64,000 nt of DNA from Limnephilus marmoratus (taxonomy: Eukaryota; Arthropoda; Insecta; Trichoptera; Limnephilidae), in assembly GCA_917880885.1 (NCBI GenBank), contig OU862923.1:24567770-24631769 (forward strand), read 5' to 3'. Below, piece by piece: positions 22,731-32,882 of the stretch. Within the stretch, counting starts at the first letter, position 1. Every line of letters begins with the position of its first letter. A program made the position numbers and the translations under genes. Under the pieces are notes generated by a model that saw only the letters and a program-made list of their open reading frames with translations, was not told the origin of the DNA and searched no databases.

Positions 22731-23087
22731 ACCCTTAGTTAGCTAATCCCGCATTCATAGCGCAAGAAATACGCTATATTGATGGAAGTAGGAATAGAAT
22801 CAAATTTTGTCGTGTTAATCCATAGAATAAAGAAGAACATAAGAAATGACTTGTGGGCCTATTTCGTGATACATACATTTGCCCAATCAGATCTTAAATT
22901 TCTATTGCAAAACTGTGTTTACGAAATTCAATTGGGATGGAGATTTAAAATGTGAGGCGAGTGTAAGTTACATAGAGCTTTGGTCTATTGGGCTAAATGC
23001 AAAGACTAAACAAAATACCTAAGAGAAAGACTTCGTGGCATACCGATCCAAATACATAATATTACACAAAAATGATGTTATATTAAA
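22731..23087. other. No gene recognised
   Basis: Unassigned AT-rich sequence. Confidence 0.4.
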
Positions 23088-24608
23088 TTAGTTTTCATGG
23101 TTATTATTCAGTTCATAAAATTATGGTTTGATAAAAACCTGTTGACTTTAAATTCTAAAAAACCTATTATTTACCATTTTCCATTAAAAAACAAGAAACA
23201 CCTAAAGAATTAAACATAATAATCCAATCTGTGACAAATACAGAAAACCATAAATGCAATATATTATGTACAAATATAGAAAGCGAGACCGATATTAAGT
23301 ACCTGGGCATAATAATAGACCTGCGTTTAAAATGGTCCCCACACATAAATATTCTGAACAACAGAATAAGGAAACTAACATATATATTTAGATGCTTAAG
23401 AGATATTTTAAACGAAAAATTACTTAGAACAACATACTTCGCTTTCTGTCAATCAATTATACAATACGGCATTATAGGATGGGGCGGTACATATTTTTTT
23501 TTATTTTTTTTATTTGAATTTTATTTTAGTAATTTGTACATTTAAGTTTACAAATTTCTAATTGATTATAATATTTCATATTGCAGTTTTTTTTTTTTTT
23601 TTTTTTTTTTAATTATAATATTTTAAATTCACAAAATTTTTGAAATCACAAAATTTTTTGTTTTTGTTTTATGTAGCTCCTACAATCCATCTTGAACTTT
23701 TCAATTGGTGAGGACTTAAGAGTTTCTGGTAGTGTGTTATATAACTTAATTCCTTTGTACAGCAGACTGTTTTGCGTATTCGTTTTGTCCTTTTTGTTTA
23801 ATCTTATTTCCTTGCAAGTCCTTGTGTAATGTCTGTGAATGTCCTTATTGTATACGATTTTATTTGTGAAGTATTTTGGTAACATGTTGTTTAATATTTT
23901 GTGAATAAATATCAACGTGTTCAAGGTCAGTATTTGTTTCACTGTTAACCAATTAAGTTCCTTTAGCATTTTAATTATTTTTGAAAATCTATTTCTTCGG
24001 AGTATTATTCGCATTGCTCTGTTTTGGAGAATTTGAAATACAAATCAAATTTGAATATACAAATCAAACACAAACAATTTACATATCACAAAAACTAATA
24101 ATAAAAACAATTTAAAAAAACCCTACTCATATTCATCAGAACTATTATTCAAACAATTTAAGGTCCGAAAATTAAGTGCTACTGTATACTTTTATCACGC
24201 AACATTACAAATTTATAAAGATAATATTCAAAATAAAGTTGCACCCTTCAAAAATAACAGAAATCTTCGACAAACATCAATACTTCCTATTCCAAAATGT
24301 AAAAAAACAATAGGACAGTTAAATCATAAATATCTCGGAGTTAATTTTTTTAATTCACTACCTGAAAAAATCAGAAACATGAACAGTAACATAAAAAAAT
24401 TTAAAATTCAGCTTAAAACTTATCCTGAAAATTTGAACTGAACAAAAAATAATAAATTGAACCAATATAATAACTCCCCCCATACACACAATCCCTGCTT
24501 ATTTATGGGGGTACATCAAATACACGTATTATGTAATTAATTATTGTAAAAAATATATTATAATTTATGTATCTTGTTGTAAATAAATATATAAAAAAAT
24601 AAAAAAAA
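23088..24608 (+). mobile_element. LINE relic interrupted by a second LINE
   Basis: The host LINE encodes LWFDKNLLTLN near 23120, then IKYLGIIIDLRLKWSPHI, CQSIIQYGIIGWGG up to about 23490. The frame resumes at about 24055 with TQTIYISQKLII and continues, after one indel in an A-run near 24110, to a stop near 24441 (NFFNSLPEKIRNMNSN near the end). A CCCCCATA / TATGGGGG hairpin (24476-24511) and an A/T tail follow. The first RT half is missing. It belongs to the Jockey/CR1-like group. Confidence 0.75.
23495..24045 (-). pseudogene. Inserted LINE, RT C-terminal tail
   Basis: The minus-strand frame 23646-24014 reads LKELNWLTVKQILTLNTL, then KLYNTLPETLKSSPIEKF, which is the C-terminal region of Jockey/CR1-like LINE proteins. 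Its 3' UTR holds a T-run of about 27 at 23587-23613 (plus strand). A diverged copy without that run lies at 49569-49910. It sits inside the plus-strand LINE, so it is the younger insertion. Confidence 0.7.
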
Positions 24609-24944
24609 TAAGTTGTAATAATTATTGGTTCCTTCTTGGCCGCCATTTTTGTATAACCGTTATATTGGTATTCCAAATCCTCTCTTAGGGTATTTTATTT
24701 AGTCAATGGCTTAATCAAAATATTGTTTCCATTCAAATTTGTACGGAAGGAACACTTCTAGTTTTCCTCTTTATTCAATGTGTTAATCGTTTTCATTAAG
24801 CTCTTGTAGGTTGCTGGTTAGTATACAATATATGCAATGAATTTCGAAAATCGGGCTCCAATAAAGGGTTTTAATCTTAACATGGGGATATTTGTATTTT
24901 CGAAGAAGAAGATAACAATTTTAATCTAAACGAATGAACCCAGA

Positions 24945-25015
24945 ACCCAGACCTCTCGTCTAACCGGGACGTGCGCGTTAACCAATTTCACTATTGCTCC
25001 CTTCTGTCAAGCCGT
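24945..25015 (-). repeat. tRNA-like SINE head
   Basis: On the minus strand GAAATTGGTTAACGCGCACG, then GACGAGAGGTCTGGGTTC resembles a tRNA T-arm and D-arm layout. The B box is disrupted by an extra CTGGGTT. It shares GACGAGAGGTCTGGGTTC with 25192-25209 on the plus strand. A SINE head is more likely than a working tRNA. Confidence 0.4.
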
Positions 25016-25127
25016 CATAATAGTCGATCTCATATTTCAAATTTTAGAATTAATAATATTATCTTAAACTAATTATTTTTCCGTACTATGGGCAACTACC
25101 CTTTTTATTGGAAACAATCATTCTAGG

Positions 25128-25225
25128 AATTGGTTTGTATCCTGGATAGCGTCTCGGATAAAAGAATCCGAATTTATTCATTTATCTGGACGAGAGGTCT
25201 GGGTTCGAGTCCCAGTTGCGACCAT
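25128..25225 (+). repeat. tRNA-like SINE head
   Basis: GGTCTGGGTTCGAGTCCCAG at 25197-25216 is a near-consensus B box and T-arm, ending GTTGCGACCA. The upstream D-arm is poorly formed and too far away for a normal tRNA. It is head-to-head with 24945-25015. Confidence 0.4.
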
Positions 25226-26054
25226 TGTCTTTTTTCTGTTTTCTGTGTCTTGTTCTCTTTCATATTTTTGTTTAGATTATTATTGTTTTCTTCTTCTTCA
25301 ATGTATATATAATAACCTTCAAAAGTTATAAAAGGGAGTTTTTCTTATACAAAATTGAATATTGGTATTTATTTATTATAAAAAAGAGCCGCATTATCTG
25401 ATTTACCAACTCTTAGAAAAATGTTTAGATTCTTAAATGTGTTTCATATTTGCGATAAACTGCATTTTTGTGATAGATTTAAAATTGAAACCACCATTGA
25501 CATAAATACGTTGGTAATTAATAAATCACGTTCCATTAAAAGTCACTATAAAAACATTCTAACAGTTCAAAAACTTCAGGCGAGAAATCAATCGAGTAGT
25601 AGAACTAGCCTAGGGCTTGGATTCAGTTCCAAGAGACTCTCCCCTAGAGAATAATATGGATACCAAATGGAAAGCATTAACTCTCTCCGGTCCGGGGGTC
25701 ATTGAAGTGTCGGTCTAAGTAATGGGAAAGGTACCTACTGCGCGTTTTCATCTCGCGACAAAATATTCCCGACAAAATATCCTACGGACAAAAATATTCT
25801 TCAACAAAATATCTACTACCCTAACCTACGTAACCTTTTTTTTAAATTTAATAAAAATTAAATTTGATAAGTTCTGTAAGTATTTTTGTTACAGCTGTTT
25901 CGGTTTACAATATCATTTTCAAATGAACTACTTTGAGACGACGAATTTATACGAATCTATATGTCAATTTTTTAAGGTGTCTCTAAATTGATTTATTATC
26001 GATTAAACCACAATTAATTCGTTACATTGGGGTCATTCGTTCGTTTATTGATTT

Positions 26055-26360
26055 CTAATACTCAAACTTTCAGATAGAAGACTTATTTCCGACTTGACTT
26101 TTATTTTTAAAATTGTTAATGGTATTATAGACAGACCTGATTTATTAAACCTAATTACCTTCCACATACCTACTAGAACTACTCGATCCAAAATTCTTTT
26201 TAATTGCAACAAAAATATCAGGACTGAGTCATTTAGATACTCACTTATACCTAGATTGCATGCAGTTGGCAATGCTTTTTCAGAAGTAGTAGATGTGTTC
26301 AACTGCACCGAATATAGTTATAAGAAGGCTATAATATCATACCTCAATCACATTAATTAA
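26055..26360 (+). pseudogene. LINE RT C-terminal fragment
   Basis: The frame reads LSDRRLISDLTFIFKIVNG, then LNLITFHIPTRTTRSK and ends SYLNHIN. The LSDRR-x-I-x-D-L-x-F-I-F-K motif is shared with the fragment at 63736-63948 and is typical of the C-terminal tail of Jockey/CR1-like LINEs. About 100 codons remain. Confidence 0.65.
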
Positions 26361-26647
26361 TGTTAGGTATAATAGTGTTCGTCTGCACGGCGTCTATATC
26401 ATACTCTGTAGATTCCAAACTACTTACTTCATTTATATTAACTATTAGACAGACTAGTTAAGTGATAGCAAATAAATGTATAATTTTTTTCATAAATTAT
26501 TATTTTTAAACCAACGATTTATTATTGATTCTCTAACTGACAGCCCTGAAAAGCAGAACTAATTAGCAGAACCTGTAGTCATTTCAAACTGCAGTTATTT
26601 CAACTGAAGGTAACAATAATATCATTACTAAGTTACTCCATTTTAGC

Positions 26648-26839
26648 CAATTCCTAGAATCCAACAATATATACAAATAAAAGTAAAGTAGGTATATTAT
26701 ACTTGATATTGAGAATTTTTCTAAGAAGTCACCTTTATTTACTTATTTTTACTCTGCGTAAACAATTCCTAGAATCCAACAATATGTACAAATAAAAGTA
26801 AAGTAGGATTATTATACTTGATGTTGAGAATTTTTCTAA
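26648..26839 (+). repeat. 115-bp tandem duplication
   Basis: CAATTCCTAGAATCCAACAA starts at 26648 and again at 26763. The second unit is split by the MITE at 26840-27198 and resumes at 27202-27240 (GAAGTCACATTTGTTTACTT). Unit 1 thus preserves the unoccupied target. Confidence 0.85.
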
Positions 26840-27198
26840 AGCTGGGTCCACACATGTTCTTTTGTCCGTTCCGCTCCTCCGTTCCGTATCAGCGTCGCGA
26901 TCAAGAACGCTAGTTTGGACGCCCGTTCGGAACGGTACGGTGTTACGGAGGTACGTTACGGGTAGAGGTACGCCCCGATCCAACGGGAGTCGGTTTATTC
27001 GGCCCGTTCAAAGGTGATACGATACGGGTATGCGCCAGTCTGGACGCGATCGCGGCATGCGCAGGTCGTTCTCTCTGTCGCTGGAATGAACATGCGGATG
27101 CCGATGATCGGAGCGACGTTACGGAGGTACGGGCTATTTTTACTTGCGTCCAGAGTTTTTGATACGGAACGGACAAAAGAACATGTGTGGACCCAGCT
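26840..27198. mobile_element. MITE, PIF/Harbinger-like
   Basis: The 34-bp ends starting AGCTGGGTCCACACATGTTC are perfect inverses. TAA flanks both sides (26837-26839 and 27199-27201), and the unoccupied target in the adjacent tandem unit has a single TAA. A 3-bp TWA duplication is diagnostic of PIF/Harbinger. The 359-bp interior is GC-richer than its surroundings with repeated GTTCCGTATC/GATACGGAAC words and no transposase. Frames at 26735-27238 are incidental. Confidence 0.85.
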
Positions 27199-27615
27199 TA
27201 AGAAGTCACATTTGTTTACTTATTTTTACTCTGCATAAATTTTTTTGTATCCTATAACAAAATATTAGTTGTTATCGTACATATGTACTTTGTCTAATGT
27301 ACATTATTATCATTGTAATTACCCTTCTGTGTACCACTGTGTATCATGCATCATGTATCACTGTATTGTAATAGCCATTTTATAGCGTTGAAATAAATAA
27401 ATAATTGTACAAGCAAATTGGAACAATTAGAAATCAGGTAACCTAGCTTTACAGCATTATTTTTGTCCCATTTTACTATTTTTGATCAATAATTTATTGT
27501 CTTTACAGCATGTCTGTAATTTTCGTCCCATTTTTTTGGTTATGTCAGGTTTTAGTAGATGTTTTGTTGGGGGACGTTTTGTCTGTAAGATATTTTGTCG
27601 CGGGATGAAAAGTCG

Positions 27616-29184
27616 TGGAACCAATGGGAAATCCAACTAAGTAACCATCGCATATTTTTTCCATGCATATATTAGTACCTCTTTAGCTTGACGCACTCTT
27701 TCCTTCATTTGGTAAAGTTTTCTAATTCCGTTTACTGCTAAAAAGGATCAAATTATTGAAGTAACCCTTCGTGACAACTTAATTACTTAGCACAAGAAAA
27801 ACAATTTAAGGCGGGGGACATGGTAATACATGCTGGGTAATGTATAAATTATTGTGTTCTTATTAGATTAAATCGGAACCTTTTGGCAAACGTCACCTCA
27901 TACTAACAAAATTCAACGTGGGCAGTAAAATATGTTTTGTTCAGGGAAATTTTGAACTTTGAATTTGTGCGTTTAAAGAAGTATGCGGAGTAGGGAAACT
28001 TTACGCTTCGTTTGTTCACGTCTCATATTTTTCCATATCTTTACATGAAACGTTCGATATAACAAACTACTCATTTCTACTAAATTAAGAAGTTTTTCGT
28101 CACGCATTTCCCTGTTCCACTGTCTAGCTGCCAAATAGTGAAGTAGCATTTCTGTTCCGCAAATTTATCAGAGATTTCATTTATTTTACTATTTTTCTTA
28201 TTGTTCTTCTGAATATTTTTTCTGACATGACTGAGTAAATTTTCTGTTTTGGTGTAATAATTCTGTCATGATAATTTTTATATTATATTCTGTCTTATTT
28301 ATTATGTTATAATGTTAGATGTTTTTTTTTAAATAGTGCAACTATTTTATGCTGATGACACCAGAAAAATTGAATTTATTTTTATATCATTTCTTGTTAT
28401 AGGTAAAATCAAAAGACTTTTGAAAAGATAATTTGCTTTTACTTTTGGTACATATATTGCACAATGTAAAAATGATAGAATATAACAGTCATTTCCCAAA
28501 AAAAAAAATGTTTAAGTACTTTTTAACGTTAAAATTTACAATAAAAACTCTGTAAACGTAGTGTCAGCATTTTTTGCAAAACGTTACTACAATTTTACTC
28601 ATTTCATGTCTGAAAATCGATTCCATCCTATCCGAACAATGTTTAACGTTTGAATAATCACATACTCATAAAATATTATCAAGATCCCGGATAAAATTGT
28701 CCACGTAGTAAAGGTAATAATTCTTGTTTAAATTGTAAGGTTTTTAAAAATGAATTTCCGTAATAAAAGCGGAGAGGGTGTGTAGGAGAACGTAATGGAC
28801 CAATTAAAGTCAATATACCTCTCCATTATCTGTAGCACCACCGGGGAGCTATCCGCTTCCTCCTTCCAATATATTTTATATGAGGTCCTGGTACCTTTGT
28901 TTGGATTACTGTTCAGGACAAAGAACTAATGATAATTAAGTGATAAAAATGCTATCTTTAAAAATGTTCTAATTCTATGTCCGCTTTTATGGTCAGCTGC
29001 ACAAGTGCACAAACCGTTTTTTTTAAGTTTAGTAGGAATGTTAATTAGGTTCCATGACTAGAACAGCAGAACCGAACTGTTTCAAAAACTTGTATAAAGC
29101 CATTAAAAGAAATTAAAAAAAAAACTAGCCCAAAAATCTAAACCCGGAAATTAATTTTTTTCATCACTTTTCACGACTTTGTAT
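27616..29184. other. No gene recognised
   Basis: AT-rich, no frame above 60 codons and no repeat recognised from elsewhere in the window. Confidence 0.45.
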
Positions 29185-30305
29185 TTATATACTAGCTTAC
29201 CCGGAAAACTTCATACCGCCTCAGAAACTGTTGTGTTAACTTATTAGCTGAATTAAAATCAGTTTTTTTTTAAATTAAGTTAAAAAATACACAATGAAGC
29301 GATTATCGATGCGCAACTGTCCGTGTTTTATTTTTGTTAGTATCAGAGATGGCGTTGTGTACGGATTTAATTTTTTTGTGATTTTCTTACTTTTCAACTA
29401 TTTTCAAGGGGAATTACGTTTCATTTTCATTATACGTGTGAGGGAGATTTATTGAATTATTATAATTATTAAACGGCCGGCGTAGTCCAGTGGTTAAGTT
29501 CTTGACTGGCACTCCGAAGGTCGCGAGATCGAATCCCGTCGTGGCAAATAAATTTTATTTGATTAATTTGTGTTATTTCACAATTATTCATTTAAAAATA
29601 ATAATATAGTATATTTGCTGTACGTTCCAGAGTGGAAGATACTCTCAGTATCGCCCTGGTGTGAGACCACCATTCAGAATTGAAACGTTGCTTGAAATGG
29701 CTTTAGCCGTGTTTGGTGACCAGATCTGAATAGCCAGGTACTTCCTCACCTTCCTCTTCCCTATCTCCTTCCCCTCCCCACTACCGTCAGCCTCACAACT
29801 TACCCCAATTGGGGATGCCATAGTCCCACTGGCTCCAGACGGGAGCAGTTGGGACTCTTGTGCGATATTCATGTAAAAAAAAAATTGTATTTTTCCATTG
29901 TAGGGATGCAGACATACGTTCACCGTTCATCCTATTTTCGACTGTTGATATATAGTGTGTAAGAAAGATCGGTATTATATGTTTAAGAACAAAACCAAAA
30001 CAATCAACGCATTGAAATTTGCGTTTTTGTATTTTTGGAATTCAATCACTATTCAATATTTTACTTATCACAATATGGCTGCAGCTCTTTCAAAAGTTGA
30101 GAATTCGTTCCATACAAAATGTATGAGGAAAAGAATATTCTTAATAATTTTTTTCTTCGTGAATTTTTTCGATGTTTTAATAGCTATTCTACTATTCGAG
30201 GCAGAGACATATCCAACAAATCAAAGATCATAAAAATCGGTCCAGCCGTTCTCGAGTTATACATGGTGTAACTAACCCGACTTTGTATTATATATTAAGA
30301 TAATA
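29185..30305 (+). repeat. Family H repeat split by SINE-B
   Basis: Starts ACTAGCTTACCCGGAAAACT and ends with ATCGGTCCAGCCGTTCTCGA, GTTATACATGGTGTAACTAA and TATATTAAGA. Similar start and end motifs are, as I recall, common in dispersed insect repeats. SINE-B at 29474-29890 is nested within it. Class unknown. Confidence 0.5.
29474..29890 (+). repeat. SINE-B, full-length reference copy
   Basis: A tRNA-derived head (29474-29545) has a consensus A box TAGTCCAGTGG at 29483-29493 and B box GATCGAATCCC at 29527-29537, the internal RNA polymerase III promoter. The body contains CACCATTCAGAATTGAAACG and AAATGGCTTTAGCCGTGTTTG, then a pyrimidine-rich part and CCCAATTGGGGATGCC. It ends TTCATGTAAAAAAAAAA. 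About 415 bp. It is non-coding and would rely on a LINE RT. Confidence 0.85.
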
Positions 30306-30506
30306 CTTTTAATTCTGTTTATAGCGTAGGTGTTTTATTTTATTTTAAATGCTTTGAAAATTCTACGCATAATAATAAAATGTTAAAACATTAAAACACG
30401 GAGTTTGTTGAGATATGTGAATATATATTTTAAGCCATAAAATTCTTCACTGGACTTTCTTATTTATACCGCGGCCCCGAGAACCTTTTATTGGATAACA
30501 AATATA

Positions 30507-31447
30507 TTAGGTCCTTACATATGAAATTGGCGTTTTGTATGGGAGGAACATAAAGTCGATTTTTTGTTAATAAAATATATTTATTTAAGCAAAGTATGTA
30601 CCATTGCTAACTATGTACTTTTGCCATCTCATAGGTAGTTCATCGATCCATTTACTTAAAAAACCATTCGGACGGGAATCAATAAAATCTTTGAAGGCGG
30701 TTTGGACTGCCCCATCGGAGTTGAATTTTTTTCCTTTGCAAGAAGTTATCCAAATTTCGAAAAAAAGGGTAATCTGTTGGGGCAAGGTCCGCAGAGTACG
30801 GTGGATGTCTTAGACATTCCAATTGAAGCTCCTCTAATGTAGCCGTCTGTTGTGCAGTGTGTGGTCTAGCGTTCTAACGCGCGTTTGTTGATTTGCTTCA
30901 CTCAATTCGTGAGGTACCCACCTTTCAAGTTTTTCACCTTCCTAATTTGCTTCAAGTGGATTAAAACAGTTTTATCACTAACACCGCAGCCTGCAGCTAA
31001 CTCGGACGTGGTTTGCGATAGATCCGCTTTCACAATAGCCTTCAATTCTTCATTATCAACTTTGGTCTCCGGCCGTCCACGGGGCTTGTTCTGTATGTCG
31101 AAATTTCCAGAACGAAAACGTTCGAACCAAAAACGCACTGTGTTTTCTTTTGCGGCACCGTCGCCATACACATCATTAATCCTTCGAGCCGTTTCTGCAG
31201 CACTGGTGCCACGGTGGAACTCGTACTCGTAAATAACGTGATATTTCAAGTTTTCCATTTTGTAAACTAAGTGACGCAAAGAAAAAAAACAATTAAGGAA
31301 AAAACAAATGAATTATAATTTTAGAAATACAAATACATGAGTGAATAGCTGTATAAATTTGAATTTGGAATTCCTAACCAAAGAGAAGACATTTGAGATC
31401 AAAGTTGCAAGTACGGCGAAATGCCAATTTCATATGTAAGGACCTAA
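30507..31447 (-). mobile_element. mariner element, internally deleted
   Basis: The ends TTAGGTCCTTACATATGAAA and following TTGGC are inverse at 30507 and 31447, flanked by TA on both sides (30505-30506 and 31448-31449). The 941-bp length compares with about 1.3 kb for complete mariners. The ends resemble, from memory, those of the cecropia subfamily. Subfamily needs an alignment. Confidence 0.9.
30585..31258 (-). pseudogene. mariner transposase, core deleted
   Basis: From Met at 31258 the frame reads MENLKYHVIYEYEFHRG and contains the paired helix-turn-helix DNA-binding region (TSAAETARRINDVYG, then GRPETKVDNEEL) up to about 30902. It then jumps to the C-terminus: HPPYSADLAPTDY carries the third catalytic Asp, followed after a frameshift in a T-run by WIDELPMRWQKYIVSNG. 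The catalytic core with the first two Asp residues is missing, so it cannot transpose. An intact DNA-binding domain could still bind the ends. Confidence 0.85.
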
Positions 31448-31729
31448 TATTAAAAGTAAGCACTTTCATGAACAATGGACACCAAGTTATCTACAAAACA
31501 GATACATAGGTAATATTATTACGACCAGAGTAAATAATAAAAAAAACTAGTCACCTCCTAAAATCCTTTCTATCCGAAGTTTTCCATACGTTTCTCTGTT
31601 ATTCACTTGTGAAAGTTTTGTATCTTATTTTGTTTTACGTAAAATACACTGAACTCCTTGATCCTGAAAGAAAGGTTTTTTAAACTTCAGGGCTTGGAAA
31701 AAGTTTTGACTTGTAGGCATAGGCCAAAG

Positions 31730-31816
31730 ATGGATGGTATTTCTGTAACTTTTCTGCTACTTATTGGTGTTGTAATGCTGTATCCGCTTACCTGTGACCC
31801 TGTTCGTCAGGATAAG
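31730..31816 (+). other. Candidate signal-peptide exon
   Basis: ATG at 31730 starts MDGISVTFLLLIGVVMLYP, a good hydrophobic signal peptide, followed by LTC|DPVRQDK. The sequence then reads AAG|GTGAAAAG, a possible splice donor at 31817. Without splicing the frame continues to 31909 as low-complexity F/L/Y. It could be the first coding exon of a small secreted protein, or chance. No second exon was identified and no family is recognised. Confidence 0.25.
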
Positions 31817-31914
31817 GTGAAAAGATACTGCCTACCTAGTAGTCAGCTTTGGCTCTTCTCAAAATATAAATTTGATTATCATTTCAATTTATTTTTATTT
31901 TTATTATAATACTA

Positions 31915-32243
31915 TCTTTTTCCCGCGGCTTCGCTCGCATGGTATTAGGAGAGTTCCTACTCCGCCTCCCCTCCCCTCTTCCCCCTTTCGCTCCAACCCT
32001 ACCCTTCTCCCTTTCCACTCTCATTAATTCCCTGTACATTCAGTTTTTCAAACTGCTCGCGTGCCACCTTTGGAAATTTTTTATGCAAATTTCATAATGC
32101 CAGAGCTCACCAGTAGTTTTATACAAAAAAAGAATTATCCATTTTGGTGCAATCGTTGTAAAGTTATGCCCCCACACACATTTCAGTGATTCATTTTTAG
32201 AGATAGACATTAACCACGACGCCAACATCGTTTCCATGGCAAC
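31915..32243 (+). repeat. Family D copy 2, left part
   Basis: CCCGCGGCTTCGCTCGCATGG head, pyrimidine-rich tract, GCTCGCGTGCCACC, TTTCATAATGCCAGAGCTCA. Cut at 32243 by the Bel/Pao insertion. It resumes at 38689. Confidence 0.65.
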
Positions 32244-32640
32244 TGTTCGGGAAAATCTATATCTACTCCCATATATCCCTCCCGTCTTACCTACCTATCC
32301 TGATATATCCATCTTGCTATTGTCACCGGTTCAAGATTGATTCCTAACCGTGAAATTAGTGCAATTTCAACACCGCGCGGTACTGGCAGCCCAAATACTT
32401 TGGTCTCGTCGCTTTATAGTCAAAACCCGGATCCGCGCAAGATACGTGCTTTCAACCGTGGAGTTATCCTGAGTGCATAAGTGTGGGACCCCAGGACGTC
32501 ATCAGCAAGGTAGGGTCATCTTGTTTTCGGTGGACATCCTATTTTTTCCCCTTCATCCCTTTTTTCATTCCAACAGTGATAGGTAGAGATTCCGAACTCC
32601 GCGGAAGAAAGTAACAGGCTTCCAATCAGCTATCGAAACA
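32244..32640 (+). repeat. Bel/Pao 5' LTR
   Basis: Begins TGTTCGGGAAAATC and ends CAGCTATCGAAACA. It is repeated at 38287-38683. It would contain the promoter and the RNA end-processing site. Confidence 0.95.
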
Positions 32641-32641
32641 T

Positions 32642-32658
32642 TGGTCCTTCGGCGGATG
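32642..32658 (+). promoter_or_regulatory. Primer-binding site of the Bel/Pao element
   Basis: TGGTCCTTCGGCGGATG starts one base after the 5' LTR and begins with the TGG that pairs with a tRNA CCA end. The primer tRNA was not identified. Confidence 0.6.
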
Positions 32659-32882
32659 TAGAATTTACCTTGATTCTTTACAGATTAGTTAATTTACATG
32701 ATTAGAAATTGTACTCAAACTAGTTTCATTACAAGACGATTATCAATAGTAGGTAGTTCGGTAGATACGGCTTATCAGTTCAGCTGGTAGGTAGATAATA
32801 TTGAGTCAAATAGAATAATTTATTTGTTGCAAGTAGATACCTACTATTATAATTGTTAATTACGTATTTAATACATTTCAAA

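Larger units (their letters stand above)
25745..27615. mobile_element. Foldback element F, disrupted copy
   Basis: Left arm: CATCTCGCGACAAAATATTC, then TATCCTACGGAC and CCCTAACCTACGTAACC. Right arm ends GATATTTTGTCGCGGGATG at about 27590-27610. Both arms match the compact copy at 61268-61695. Here the arms are separated by other repeats: a LINE fragment, a tandem duplication and a MITE. Confidence 0.6.

Noticed and set aside
25197..25225. A working tRNA gene
   Set aside because: T-arm is near consensus, but no properly spaced D-arm or acceptor 5' strand is present.
29474..29545. A working tRNA gene
   Set aside because: The A and B boxes are good, but the acceptor stem does not pair fully and the sequence continues into the SINE-B body shared with other copies.
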